A program made the translations under genes and the position numbers. Below the pieces are notes generated by a model. The model did not search any database and had not been told where the DNA came from. It was given only the letters and a program-made list of their open reading frames with translations. From NCBI RefSeq assembly GCF_042186555.1, contig NC_133324.1, forward strand, positions 194,332,140 to 194,396,139: a stretch of DNA of 64,000 nucleotides, in the 5' to 3' direction. Of this stretch, positions 32,112-43,436 are shown one piece after another. Numbering within the stretch: position 1 is the first letter of the stretch; every line of letters starts with the position of its first letter. The DNA is from Aquarana catesbeiana. Lineage: Eukaryota > Chordata > Amphibia > Anura > Ranidae.

Positions 32112-32452
32112 GCCAGCTATAGATAGTTTGAATCTCGGTCAGTTCAGAAGGGACCGGCCAAGATTCGAACCATCTATGGGCAGGCTGATTGTACCTAATT
32201 AGATCCATCAATCAACTTGGGTACGACCAGCATGCCAAAATTTTACATCTGATTATTGTCAGTGGCTATAGCCGCTAGCAATAATCACTGTGTCCTAATG
32301 ACAGGAATGAAATCTGCTCCCCCCTACCTCCACCATGAGAACACAATGGCTCCGCAGTCAGTGTTGATGGGGGAATCAAGTAATTTTATTTCCTGCAGCC
32401 TGTATTAGCAAGGAAAAAAATTGCATCATCTATGACCTGCCTAAGTGTCCAA
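32112..32452. repeat. MITE with hairpin core, copy 2
   Basis: It is homologous to 1862-2158. The left side has an extra inverted pair, TTTGAATCTCGGTC and GGCCAAGATTCGAACC, around GTTCAGAAGGGACC, showing that the element is a palindromic MITE. Non-coding. Confidence 0.58.
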
Positions 32453-33953
32453 TTATAGATAACAGCCAGCCATGAAGCTCAGGTGACTTGGTGTAGGTGA
32501 TGGAGGTCCCTGGTAGTGAAGGAGTCTGTGTGCTTGGGTTCCTTCCCAAGCGATCGGTACCCCAGATTGGGTTTGATTGCAGTATGGCGCCTCCTAGGGG
32601 CCCGGCCTGAGAAGTCACGGAAGACTAGGTGAAGCCTTGGGGAATAAAGCATAGGTGGAGTATGGTGTTGAGCTTCCCGCTGTTTATCTGTATGTTACTA
32701 TGTCATGTCTGAATGGAGGATATATCGGTGTGAAGAGAAGAAGCAAAGAGACTAATACAGATAATAGTGTCACCGGGAGAGGAGACCGGTGCTGGGCTGG
32801 TGAAGACTGGTGCAAGCTACGCGGGACCAGCTCAGAAATGTTACACAATAGGTTTAAGTGTATCAAAGACATGCTATCCTAAGTGTTCTGTCAGAGGGAA
32901 GAATGAGTCAAGTAACAGAACCTAAGAGTCAAGCTAAATGTCTGTTAGGGAGAAGTGTTGCTCATAATGTATAGTGCCTCATTTACACCATACACTGTTT
33001 TTAGGCAAAATACCTCTGTCTAATATTTTTAGGCAAATACCTCTGTCTGCCTCTGGGAAGCATAAATGCACACTTCTCCTGTGTCCCCACCTGAACCTGC
33101 TTACATTTGGAATGGGTCTTGCAGCTGGGAGGCTTTGTAGAGTCCTGGATGCAATGAAGCTTCCAACCCTGGGTTCACATTTTGCCGATAACCAGCACAT
33201 AGCACAAGTTTGCTTAGGTTTTCTTTTTTTTTAGGATGCAGACTGTAGTGCAGGGCTCTTCCGCACACTATACCGAATAAAAAAAAGTATATGTCCCTAA
33301 AAATATGTAATCAATTCATTTAGGTGTGCAAATGAGTTATTGTTATGTTAACTGATGCATGTTGATGCTGCTAAATTTGGCTTGTATCTAAGCATCGATG
33401 ACCCGTGGCCACAAAAGGGTTAATGCAGGTTATAAGCAACATCTAGTAAAATACTTTAAAATAGTTAGTGTCATTAGAACTTTGTAAATCCACAGTGTTC
33501 TCTCTTTAAAGGCTATAATTCAGATATATAAAACTAGGTAATAAAAGGATTATGCAGTTTTTATTAGGAAACATTTTCTGTACTGACTTTAAAGTAGGAT
33601 TTAGCGTGACAAGTATTCACCAAAAATTATTTTATAGAGCTTTATGCAGTTGAAGTCTGGGATTCTCACGCTGAAATTATATATATAATTTGATCAGTTC
33701 TGAAACATTTAACTATTTCTGATTTGTAAAAGTATATCTAAAACTAAAACTATCTGCTCTCTGTTAGAGCTATCTGTGTCCCTACTGGGAAGCTTAGGAG
33801 CAAAGATAACAAAAACAAAAACCTTGGGAGGCTTACTCTATTCAGACAAAATTTTGTTTTTCTGTTTCGGATCATCCATTTTTACTACAACACTGAAAGT
33901 AATACTAGGTATTTTAGTTCCTCCATACCACTCAAATGCCTGTGATGTAGGTA
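32453..33953. other. No gene recognised
   Basis: I saw no terminal repeats, tandem arrays or protein similarity here. Several short frames exist but show no familiar motifs. Part of this may be old unrecognised repeat. Confidence 0.35.
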
Positions 33954-34953
33954 CAGTGCCTTGAACAAGTATTCTTGCCCCTTGAAATTTTCCACATTTT
34001 GTCATGTTACAACCAAAGACATAAATGTATTTTATTGTGATTTTATGTGATAGACCAACACAAACTGGCAGTGAAGGAAAATGATAAATGGTTTTCAAAT
34101 TTTTTTACAAATATCTGAAAAGCGTGGCATGCATTTGTATTCAGTTCCCTTTACTCTGATACCCCTAACTAAAATCTAGTGGAACCAACTGCCTGTAATT
34201 TAATCTCAGTATAAATACAGCTGTTCTGTGAAGCCCTCAGTGGTTTGTTGGAGAATTTTAATGAACAAACAGCATCATAAAGGCCAAGGAACACACCAGA
34301 CAGGTCAGGGATAAAGTTGTGGAGAATTTTAAAGCACGGTTAGGTTATAAAAAATATTCCAATCTTTGAACATCTCACAGAGCACTGTTCAATCCATCAT
34401 CTGAAAATGGAAAGAGTATGGCACAACTGCAAACCTACCAAGACATGGCCGTCCACCTAAACTGACAGGCCGGGCAAGGAGAGCATTAATCAGAGAAGCA
34501 GCCAAGAGGCCCATGGTAACTCTGGAGGAGCTGCAGAGATCCACAGCTCAGGTGGGAGAATCTGTCCACCGGACAACTATCAGTCATGCACTCCACAAAT
34601 CTGGCCTTTATGGAAGAGTGGAAAGAAGAAAGCCATTGTTGAAAGAAAGACATAAGAAGTCTTGTTTGCAGTTTGCGAGAAGCCATGTGGGGGACACAGC
34701 AAACATGTGGAAGAAGGTGCTCTGGTCAGATGAGACCAAAATTGAACTTTTTGGCCTAAAAGCAAAGCACTATGTGTGGCGGAAAACTAACACTGCACAT
34801 CACCCTGAACACACCATCCCCACCGTGAAACTTGGTGGTGGCAGCATCATGTTGTGGGGATACTTTTCTTCAGCAGGGACAGGGAAGCTGGTCAGAGTTC
34901 ATGGGAAGATGGATGGAGCAAAAAACAGGGCAATCTTAGAAGAAAACCTGTTA

Positions 34954-35359
34954 TGCCGCGTACACACGACCGGACTTTACGGCATACTTTGCCCGGCGGA
35001 CTTTTCGACGGACTTTATGACGGACTCTCCGACTGAACGGACTTGCCTACACGCGATCAACCAAAGTCCGACGGATTCGTACGTGATGACGTACGACCGG
35101 ACTAAAACAAGAAAGTTCATAGCCAGTAGCCAATAGCTGCCCTAGCGTCGGTTTTTGTCCGTCGGACTAGCATACAGACAAGGGGACTTTTCGACCAGAC
35201 TCGAATCCGTTGGAAAGATTTGAAACATGTTTCACATCTAAGTCCGTCAAACTCTTGAGAAAAAAAAGTCCGCTGGAGCCCACACACAATCGAATCGTCC
35301 GCCGGACTCCGGTACGCCGGACCAAGTAAGCCGGAAAGTCCGCTCGTGTGTACGCGGCA
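34954..35359. mobile_element. Harbinger-like MITE, TGCCGCGTACACACGACC type
   Basis: The termini TGCCGCGTACACACGA and CTCGTGTGTACGCGGCA are inverted. TTA flanks both sides (34951-34953, 35360-35362). It is close to the MITE at 11979-12370, sharing TGATGACGTACGACCGG, AGCCAGTAGCCAATAG and GATTTGAAACATGTT. Confidence 0.88.
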
Positions 35360-35362
35360 TTA

Positions 35363-35795
35363 TGGGGCGTACACACGGTCGGACTTTTCGTCTACAAAAG
35401 TCCGACAGCCTGTCCGACAGACTTCCGGCGGACTTTCGGCGGACTTGCAGCAGACTTTCTAACGAACGGACTTGCCTACACACGACCACACAAAAGTCCG
35501 TGATGACGTACACAGGACTAAAATAAGGAAGTTGATAGCCAGTAGCCAATAGCTGCCCTAGCGTGGGTTTTTGTCCGTCGCACTAGCACACAGACGAGCG
35601 GATTTCGGGGTCCGTCGTAGTTACGATGTAAAGATTTGAAGCATGTTTCAAATCTAAAGTCCGTCGGATTTGAGGCTGAAAAAGTCTGCTGAAAGTCCGG
35701 AGAAGCCCACACATGATCGGATTACCAGCCAGCTTTAGTCCGTCGGCGTCCGTTGGACTTTTGTAGACGAAAAGTCCGACCGTGTGTACGCCCCA
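35363..35795. mobile_element. Harbinger-like MITE, TGGGGCGTACACACGG type
   Basis: The termini TGGGGCGTACACACGGTCGG and CCGACCGTGTGTACGCCCCA are exact inverted complements, extending about 40 bp inward. TTA is on both sides (35360-35362, 35796-35798). Its left TTA is the right TTA of the preceding MITE, so one inserted into the other's target duplication. Confidence 0.9.
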
Positions 35796-36329
35796 TTAGA
35801 GTCTGGAGGTTCACCTTTCAGCAGGACAACGACCCTAAACATACAGCCAGAGCAACAATGGAATGGTTTAGATCAAAGCCTATTCATATGTTAGAATGGT
35901 CCAATCAAAGTCAAAACCTAAGTCCAATTGGGAATCTGTGGCAAGACTTGAAAATTGCTGTTCACAGACATTCTCCATCCAATCTGACAGAGCTTGATCT
36001 ATTTTGCAAAGAAGAATAGGCAAAAATGTCACTCTCTAGATGGGCAAAGCTGGTAGAGACAGACCCAAAAAGCTGTAATTGCAGTGAAAGGTGGTTCTAT
36101 AAAGTATTGACCCAGGAGTAGCTGAATACAAATGCATGCCACACTTTTCACATATTTATTTGTAAACAATTTTGAAAAACTTTTATCATTCTCTTTCCAC
36201 TTCACAATTATTTGCCACTTTGTGTTGGTCTATCACATAAAATCCCAATAAAATACATTTATGTTTTTGGTTGTAACATGAAAAATGTGGAAAATTTCAA
36301 GGGGTATGAATACTTTTTCAAAGCATTGT

Positions 36330-37135
36330 ATGTACAATCGGAGTAAATTACAAATGCACACTCACTGTGGTAGGCTTTTAGCTTATGCTCCTTGTCTGTC
36401 AATCATTTAGGCCTTGTTCAGATCTCGCATTAGCAGGACTAGCGTTCCTGCTTGCAAATTTTAAAGTGTGATTTACACGCATTTTCGCATGCAACTCATT
36501 GGGCATCCTATTCACTTTAATACACCGCTCTATGCATGTTTGCACCCAACAGAAGCTCCTGCAAGCTTAAAGTAATACTAAAGTCTATTTTTTTTTTTTA
36601 ATAACAAACATGTCATACTTCCCTGCAATGTGCTGTGGTTTTGCACAGAGCAGCCCCAATCCTCTTCTTCTTGAGTCCCTCTTCGACACTCCTGGCCTCT
36701 CCCTCTTGGTGAGTGCCCCCACAGAAAGCAGCTTGCTATAGGAGCACCCAAGCCTAGCCACAGCTCCCTGTGTCCATTCAGACATGGAGCCGCGACCCGG
36801 CCCTGTCTCCTCATTGGCTCACTGACTTTGACAGCAGCGTGAGCCAATGGAACTTCGCTGCTGTCTCAGCCAATAAAGAGGGTGAGGCAGCCGAGTCTCT
36901 CATGCCCAACCCAGGAAAACCACAGACAGACAGCTGCCAGCCAAGCCTGCAAAAAATTACCTACACTTACACAAAAAAGAAATCTACACTTTTAGCACTA
37001 AAGGGTGCTACATCGGCTTAAGCGCCTCTTCTCTAGAGTGAAAACTGTAATCTATGTAATCAAACTATAAATACATTTTGTTGCTCTTCTCTGAATTCTT
37101 CAATTCAACAATGTCTTTCCTGAGGACTGGTGACC
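36330..37135. other. No gene recognised; one GC-rich repeat-like block
   Basis: The block at 36567-37030 (TTAAAGTAATACTAAAGTC to ACTAAAGGGTGC) has the look of a GC-rich MITE with a poly-T near one end. It contains an inverted pair around the ATTGGCTCACTG / GTGAGCCAATGG words (36811-36848). No defined ends and no gene. Confidence 0.3.
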
Positions 37136-37345
37136 TAAATTGAACTGCATATTAAAGAAGAGGTCAAACCAGAGGGGTAGTATTATTGATTTATCTCTTC
37201 AATGTATGCACTTTTTAATGCATGGATTTTTTTTGCTAGCATTGTTAGCTGAGGCTTAGTATTGCATTCTGTTGCTAATTACTACAAGCACGCCCAGATC
37301 CTTTTCATTCAATGATTTTTCCCAGGGAAGCCCCTCCTAATGTAT
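37136..37345 (-). repeat. CR1-like LINE fragment, diverged
   Basis: GCACTTTTTAATGCATGGAT, GCTAGCATTGTTAGCTGAGG, GCATTCTGTTGCTAA and CACGCCCAGATCC follow the same order as 19050-19150 of the CR1-like element, at much lower identity. Non-coding. Confidence 0.5.
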
Positions 37346-38214
37346 ATTACATGTGTATTTTTTAAAAATCAATAGATGGTGTTGCCCTCCAATAAAAATA
37401 TAGTGCTAGAATACAGTGACAATATATATCAACTCAAGTAATGCACATACTGATATATGTAGATTATCAAATGCATAAATGCGCAAATACGATAATAATC
37501 AGTAAAGTGCAATAAATGTGCAATGGATGCAAATAAAGAGGCTATTGTATGTAAATACTCAATCGTCCAAAATACATAAGAAAGAATAAAATAAAGATTA
37601 AAAATATATAAAATAATAATATTCAACAAAGTCCATAAATATAAAAGTGCAAATGGTGCAGATGAAACACAATCTTTAAGTGATGTTTATCTTTCAGCCA
37701 TGGGAAGGTGCAAAGCGTATGCAAAGGTGCTAGCTGACAACAAGTGGTACTGTGATTTTGGTGCTGTGAATCTTTGGTGCAAATGACACCCGTAGGTGTG
37801 CTAACTTCTTATCTTACTGCTGTAAGGTAAGCAGCATTCAATGAAAACAGAGGGGGTTGGTAGTCACTCAAAGGGAAGAAGGGGAGTCTCCTATCCGTTC
37901 CTCCTGGGGAGTTCCAGTGTATGCAGAGCCTAGAAGGTGATTCCTCTAGATGCCTTTCTCCAGGGCTAGGTAAATAGCAAAACACCGCTCAAATGCATCA
38001 ATCCGGGTGGTATAGAGAGGAAACAAGGAGCCTCTATAGTGTAGTATGTTTTTAAATATTCATCGTTTATTACATAGAGATTTAAAAGGTCAGGTACTCA
38101 CATTTGTGTATAAAAATATTACAGTGTATCAAACAAGCAGCGAGCTCGCGGCCAGGATGTTACTTCCGGTGTCCGTATGTCCAACGCATGTCGTCACTGT
38201 CACGTGACTTCTTC
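37346..38214. repeat. Repeat-like DNA of unknown family
   Basis: No gene. The right part contains CGCATGTCGTCACTGTCACG, then GTGACTTCTTCGGGGG. On the other strand this gives the GAAGAAG...CGCATG core found in other repeats of this window. Ends not defined. Confidence 0.3.
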
Positions 38215-38252
38215 GGGGGCTTCCCAATGCTGTGGTCGGCAAGTGGTTAAAA
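38215..38252. repeat. piggyBac-type terminus, isolated
   Basis: GCTGTGGTCGGCAAGTGGTTAA matches the right ends of elements B and C (described here as the GTCGGCAA-GTGG-TTAA motif). The rest of the element is missing or unrecognisable. Confidence 0.5.
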
Positions 38253-38275
38253 ATAATGATTTAAACCGAGTTGAT

Positions 38276-38770
38276 TTAAAGCGGAGGTCCGCTGAAAAAA
38301 AAATATTAAAAGCCAGCAGCTACAAATACTGCAGCTGCTGACTTTTAATATATGGACACTTACCTGTCTAGGGAGCCCGCGATGTCGGCAGCCGAAGCCG
38401 ATCCATCCTTCGACTCTTGGCTGCTGCCGCCGCCATCCTCAGTAAGGGAATAAGGAAGCGAAGCCGTGCGGCTTCACTTCCTGGTTTCCTACTGCGCATG
38501 CGCGAGTCGCACTGCACGTCCTCTCAGGTCCCTGCTGTGTTCTGGGGCCTGTGTGTCTCCCAGAATACAGCGGGGGAGTACGGGGTAGGCGCCGGAAGTG
38601 GCATAGGTCACCGCAAGCGCCGCGGTGATCTATGCCAGGAAGTGGGAGCAAATACCTGTATTAGACAGGTATCTGCTCCCTCCTCCCCCCCTGAAAGGTG
38701 CCAAATGTGACACCGGAGGGGGGGGATCCAAAAAGTGGAAGTTCCATTTTCGTGTGGAACTCCACTTTAA
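38276..38770. mobile_element. TTAA MITE, AAGCGGAG family, inverted copy
   Basis: It starts TTAAAGCGGAGGTCCGCTG and ends GTGGAACTCCACTTTAA. The hairpin AGCCAGCAGCTACAAATACT/GCAGCTGCTGACT is near the left end and the GATACCTG stem (38654-38672) near the right, the reverse order of 6200-6675. Inserted in a GATTTAAATC-rich repeat that flanks it on both sides. Confidence 0.75.
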
Positions 38771-38837
38771 ATCAAGCCTTTTTACTAGTGATTTAAATCG
38801 TGATTTAAATCGACTTAATTTAAATCAAATCCACCCT
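38771..38837. repeat. GATTTAAATC repeat tract
   Basis: GATTTAAATCG units followed by AAATCAAATCCACCCTGC. The same words lie just left of the MITE (38258-38275), so the tract was split by it. Low complexity, non-coding. Confidence 0.55.
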
Positions 38838-39260
38838 GCTTAGAACACCTAAACATTATATTTTGTTTTTTAGCAGAGACCCTATAGAATAAAATGACGG
38901 GTGTTACAATTTTTTATGTTACACGGTATTTGCACAGCAGTTTTTCAAACGCAACACTTTCATGAGCTAAAAAAAACACAAAACACTAAAGTTAGCCCAA
39001 TTTTTTTGTATAATGTGAAAGATGATGTCACGCCTAGTAAATAGATACCTAACATGTCATGCTTTAAAATTGCGTCTGCCCGTGGAATGGTGGCAAACTA
39101 TGGTGCTTAAAGCGTCTCCATAGGAGACGCTTTAAGCACCTTTACAGGTTACCAGTTTAGAGTGGCACAGGAGGTCTAGTGCTATAATTACTGCTCTCGC
39201 TCTGACGTTCACGACAATACCTCACATGTGTGGTGCGAGGTATACGCGAGGTATATGCTG
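38838..39260. repeat. Copy of the repeat at 14680 and 40964
   Basis: CTAAACATTATATT, ACACGGTATTTGCACAGC, AAAGTTAGCCCAA, ATACCTAACATGTCATGC, TTACAGGTTACCAG, GAGGTCTAG and ATACCTCACATGTG follow the same order. It contains a perfect stem AAAGCGTCTCC/GGAGACGCTTT at 39109-39133. Confidence 0.6.
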
Positions 39261-39859
39261 TGGTGCCAGGTATACGCTTATATGTAAACACTTACATATG
39301 CGTTTAATATTCTTATATATTAATCTAGGTTCTCCTAGAGTGAAACCTTCAATTGCAAATAAAAGATTTAGGCCTTCAATCACATTCTTCTGTCTAAATC
39401 TTTAATATTTGCAGCTGTAAACTTAGCACACACTTGACTGTTACCATAATATGCACGTGGGCAGTGTTCATATTTATTATACCCAGTGTAGACATGATTA
39501 TCAGATAGCTGCTTAATCAGAAATAATAATTAAAATCTTAGTTGAAAAGGCTGACATGGTTAGGCTATTTATAAACTGTAAAGAAATTGCATTTAATGAA
39601 ATACGTAACTCTGAGGGATCCATGGAGTCTTTACGCCAGCTGTGTAATATTATCCTTGCTCATTGTCTTCTGGGTTGACCCCTGGGACTTTCATGCAGAC
39701 AGATGTACTTAGAAGTACTCCTGTGGGAGTCACTCAGGTAGCATATGTGTAATATGCCCAAATCACCTCAGCAACATTTTTTCTATTTTTAACAGGCAAA
39801 CGCTCATCTTTATGGCAAATTTAGATTGTTGAATGTTTTGTTCTATTGTCGTAGTAAGG
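39261..39859. other. No gene recognised
   Basis: AT-rich DNA with no open frame of note, terminal repeat or tandem repeat that I could identify. Confidence 0.35.
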
Positions 39860-40496
39860 TTAAAGTGGTTGTTAAGCCACTATGTTACGTTTATACCATC
39901 CCCATTATTAGATAAGAACCTGTGTCTTAGTGCTTCTGCTTTTTTTTTTATAAAGCGCATTTCTACCTGTTTTCACAGAGCCTCCCGGCGCTCACGTGAC
40001 TCCTCAGGTCTCTCCTCCAGCCATCTGACAGCTCCAGCAAGTGGGGCCGAGAATTCCCGCTTACATTACCCAGGGAGGAGGGGGAAGAGAAAGAGAGAGC
40101 CGAGGAGTCATGTGAGCGCCAGGTGGCTCTGTGAAAACAGGTAGATATCTGCTTTTTTTTAATAAAGCACAGACACTAGGACGCATGTTATTATCTAAGA
40201 ATGGGGATGGTATAAACGTAGCATAGTTTTAGAGCAGCGGGGAGGGGAGCAGAGCAGCGCTGGTACCAGCTGAGAGGCAGGGAGGGGAGGGGAGAGGGAG
40301 AGACAGGAGAGCTGCAGATAGCTGGGGATGACGGAGCCACGTAAACTGACCACGGTGACATGGCTCAGCAGCCATGATGAACCACGGTCAGTTTACAGGG
40401 GGGAGGGCAGAACCAGGCAGGATCAGTCAGGTAATTCAGGTGATACAGGGGGCCAAATTACACAGCACAAGCGCTGTGCTGCATAATAAGCTTTAA
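39860..40496. mobile_element. TTAA MITE, AGTGGTTGTTAA family
   Basis: It starts TTAAAGTGGTTGTTAA. The right terminus is decayed (AAGCTTTAA, TTAA at 40493-40496). Internal inverted repeats are CTACCTGTTTTCACAGAGCC/GGCTCTGTGAAAACAGGTAG (39965-40142) and GTAAACTGACCACGGTG/CCACGGTCAGTTTAC (40340-40398). The second copy at 52704-54550 shares both termini and the GACCACGG hairpin. Confidence 0.65.
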
Positions 40497-40500
40497 CTAC

Positions 40501-40967
40501 TTAAAGCGGAGTTCCACTGGTTTTTGAGTTTATTAAAAGTCAGCAGCTACAAAAAGTATAGCTGCTGACTTTTAATAAACAGCCACTCATCTGTCCCACA
40601 GTCCAGCGAACCGTTCTCTCCCCCTCCTCTTGGCGGCGCCGACATTGTGAGTGTGGGCGCCCAGCTGTGACAGTTTACGGCTTCACAGCCAGGCACGCAA
40701 TGCGCATGCACGAGCCTCGCTGCGCTCTGTCAATGGCCAGGCAATGTTCTGGGATCTGTCACATGTTGCAGAATATTGCCGGGAGGGAGAGGCCGCCTAG
40801 GAATCGCCTAGGCGGTCAGAAGTCGGAAGGAGGAAGACCCACTCCAAACCAGGTACCCAGCCACCCCCCCCCCCCCCCCATAAAAAATGACATGCCAATT
40901 GTGGCATGTCAGGAGGCTAGGAGTACTTAAAGTGGAAGTTCCACTTTTGGGTGGAACTTCTCTTTAA
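40501..40967. mobile_element. TTAA MITE, AAGCGGAGTTCC family
   Basis: TTAAAGCGGAGTTCCACTGG begins it and GTGGAACTTCTCTTTAA ends it. The AGTCAGCAGCTAC/GTATAGCTGCTGACT hairpin (40536-40577) is intact and shows the uninterrupted form of the site invaded by Tc1 in the copy at 299-1720. Poly-C at 40865-40879. Confidence 0.75.
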
Positions 40968-41436
40968 GGACCGGGCCTATTTTTCAGACTCAGTGTTTAC
41001 AAGTTAAAATCATTTTTTTTTTTGTTAGAAAATTACTTAGAAACCCCAAACATTATATATATTTTTCAGACACCTTAGAGAATAAAATGGCGGTCGTTGC
41101 AATACTTTATGTCACACCGTATTTGTGCAACGGTCTTACAAGCACACTTTTTTTGGAAAAAATACACTTTTTTAAATAAAAAAAAAAAAAACAACAGTAA
41201 AGTTAGCCCAATTTTTATTTATATTGTGAAAGATAATGTTACGCCAAGTAAATTGATACCCAACATGTCACGCGTGAAAATTGAGCCCACTCCTGGAATG
41301 GGCTAAAAAAATCTTCATAGAAGATATTTAAAAATGTCTACAAGTTACCAGTTTTGAGTTACAGAGGAGGTCTAGGGTTAAAATTATTGCTCTCGCTCTA
41401 ACGATTGCGACAATACCTCACATGTTTGTGAGGTAA
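40964..41436. repeat. TTAA-type element left half, copy of 14680 repeat
   Basis: It begins at the TTAA that closes the preceding MITE, reading TTAAGGACCGGGCCTATTTT. It then follows the 14680/38838 order: CCAAACATTATATA, CGTATTTGTGCAACG, AAAGTTAGCCCAA, ATACCCAACATGTCACGC, ATACCTCACATG. It stops at a short AT-rich junction. Confidence 0.62.
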
Positions 41437-41439
41437 ATA

Positions 41440-41834
41440 AAAATTTTTAAACTTACCTAAACCCTTGTTGCTAGGCGGTCTTCCTAATCTGCCTCTTCCT
41501 TTTCCGCGGCGTGTTCTGCTCCTCGGTGAGTGGCCCCATTGCCTTCTGGGAACTGTGTTTGTTCCCAGAACACCACGGGGCCATTCACAGAGCGCCGCGC
41601 CACTCGCGCGTGCGCAGTAGGAAACTGGCAGTGAAGCCGCAAGGCTCCACTGCCTGTTTCCCTTACCTAGGATGGCGGTGCCGGGACCCAAGAGCCGAGG
41701 GACGGGTCAGCCTCGGGCGGCCGACATCGCGGGCACCCAGGACAGGTAAGTAGTTATTTAAAGTCAGCAGCTACAGTGTTTGTAGCTGCTGACTTTTAAT
41801 TTTTTTTTTTTGTACGGCCGGAATCCCGCTTTAA
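41440..41834. repeat. Partial AAGCGGAG-family MITE
   Basis: The right end is complete (GGAATCCCGCTTTAA with TTAA at 41831-41834), including the AGTCAGCAGCTAC/GTAGCTGCTGACT hairpin (41763-41797). The CpG-rich interior has a GGCCCCATTGCC...TTCCCAGAACACC palindrome. The left terminus is missing. Frames at 41398-41753 are palindrome by-products. Confidence 0.62.
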
Positions 41835-43436
41835 GGTAAAAAATGTTTAGGCATTGAATTTGGCCCCTCACCCCCCCTTAAACTTACCTGAGCCCTCATT
41901 TGATCCAGCACTGTGCACGTCTGCAGTTCTTCTCTACCCCCACTTCCGTGTCTCACTAGCTGTGCTGGGGCACTGGAAGCCATTGACGAGTGCCATTGTC
42001 TATGTTAATGGACCCAGTGGCTTCCCGTGGTGGCACTGGACAATGAGGAGGAGCCAGGAGCACTGGCGGTAGACCCAGGAATAGGAGGATTGGGGCCGCT
42101 CTGTGCAATTCATTAATTCATTAGGTATAGAGATGATTTTTTTTTATCCTTTACAATCGCTTTAAGCTTGGAAAATAAAAGCTAGAAGCTGACTGGTGGC
42201 TGCGCAGCTGCTCTGGAGTCTCTCTGCTCCAACCTTAGTAAATTCACCCACTGAATGCAGAGAAAGGACCCCTAGACAAACTAGTTATGGAGGGTGGTGG
42301 AAGGGAACCTGGTGATAAGCATACCTATACAAATCAAAATTCAAGGAATACAATTTTCTCAGATATATGTGCTGCAAATATAGGTAAAATATAAATAAGC
42401 AAGACTTTTTGCAAGCTACCATTCTAGCACATAGTACACATACCAACGAGTATAGTTTTGTACAGATGACTAAACTTGTTATGTAACAATGAATAAAACA
42501 TACACCAGACTTAAAAATAGCCTATACTTAACATTATGAAATGTAATCAGGGCATGTACTGACTTAATATTATATGTTGACTGACTCATTATCTTTGCTA
42601 AAAGTCTGTTTCAAGCATCAACTACTCAAATACTGCCCTCCTGAACCTTATTCACTTCATGAATGTATTTAGAGGTTACATTCGTGTCTCCCCTTACCCT
42701 TCTTTTCAATACACTTCCTGTCCCCTGGTGATTATGGTCACCTCTACATTTAACAATGGAGTGAGCCATGGATGTGACCCAGGCTGGGCTTCCAGGGTAA
42801 GTAAAAATACTCCCATGCAGTGGGGCTGCCCCCGTATTGCAAGGCTTGAATGCTTGTTTAGCTCGAATGGAAAAGCAGCAGCCAGCACTCCTCTATGCTC
42901 CAGCAGTGTACTGTTCCTTAGTGTCCTCTAGTGCCCTCTAGTGCAGGGCTACAAATTCTGCATTGGACTTGATGACATCAAAGGACCTGCAACTGCCAGA
43001 ACATAGGGGAGAAGAGGCTACAGGGAACAATCTTGCATCCTCTGCTCATATCTTTAGGTTACTTTCCATTTCTAAGGACAACATAACCCATTATACTTTG
43101 CTGCCTGCTAGAAGTGATTCCAAAATGACATTTATCCTCTTAGCACCTCTGTAGTTCAGAGAAAGCAAGTTCTGTGAAATGTTTGACACAGCAGCATGTC
43201 TCTCAACGTTTGAACGTGACAATGAGGTACACTTGCCTATGATATATGCATTGCACACAGCAGTGAAAAGTGGCCATGGTCATAAAAGTCTGTGTGACTG
43301 TGGGCTATAAGCCCACTGGGTTCTTGGGCTACGGCAGGCAGTGTGGACAGGGTTACTCACCCTGCACGTGGGGCACCTTTTCGCTGGAGTGTACTCATCA
43401 ATGCCGGAAAGCAGACTGTGGTCATGTGAAGAATCC
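41835..43436. other. No gene recognised
   Basis: 41835-42170 looks like another GC-rich MITE ending ...CTTTACAATCGCTTTAAGC, with no matched left end. The rest shows no repeat structure or coding pattern that I can support. Confidence 0.33.

Larger units (their letters stand above)
34277..36121 (+). pseudogene. Tc1 transposase #1, split by MITEs
   Basis: The original start is ATA instead of ATG (34277); the sister copy still has ATG there. N-terminal helix-turn-helix remnants are frameshifted. From 34500 the frame is open through RPMVTLEELQRSTAQVGESV, KSGLYGRVERRKPLLKE, the first catalytic motif LWSDETKIELFGLKAKHYVW and GGGSIMLWGYFSSAGTG to AILEENL, where the MITEs interrupt. It resumes at 35799 with FTFQQDNDPKHTARATMEW (second catalytic Asp present). 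The third catalytic position reads SPIGNLW where the family has NPIENLW, so Glu is Gly. The C-terminus follows to a stop at 36119-36121. Inactive by start loss, catalytic substitution and insertion. Confidence 0.92.
33954..36328 (+). mobile_element. Tc1 element #1 with two MITEs inside
   Basis: It starts CAGTGCCTTGAACAAGTATT and ends ATACTTTTTCAAAGCATTG, flanked by TA (33952-33953, 36329-36330). A transposase pseudogene runs in the forward direction and is split by two abutting Harbinger-like MITEs (34954-35795). Without them the element is about 1.53 kb, the normal Tc1 size. A sister copy in reverse is at 45958-47798. Confidence 0.95.
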
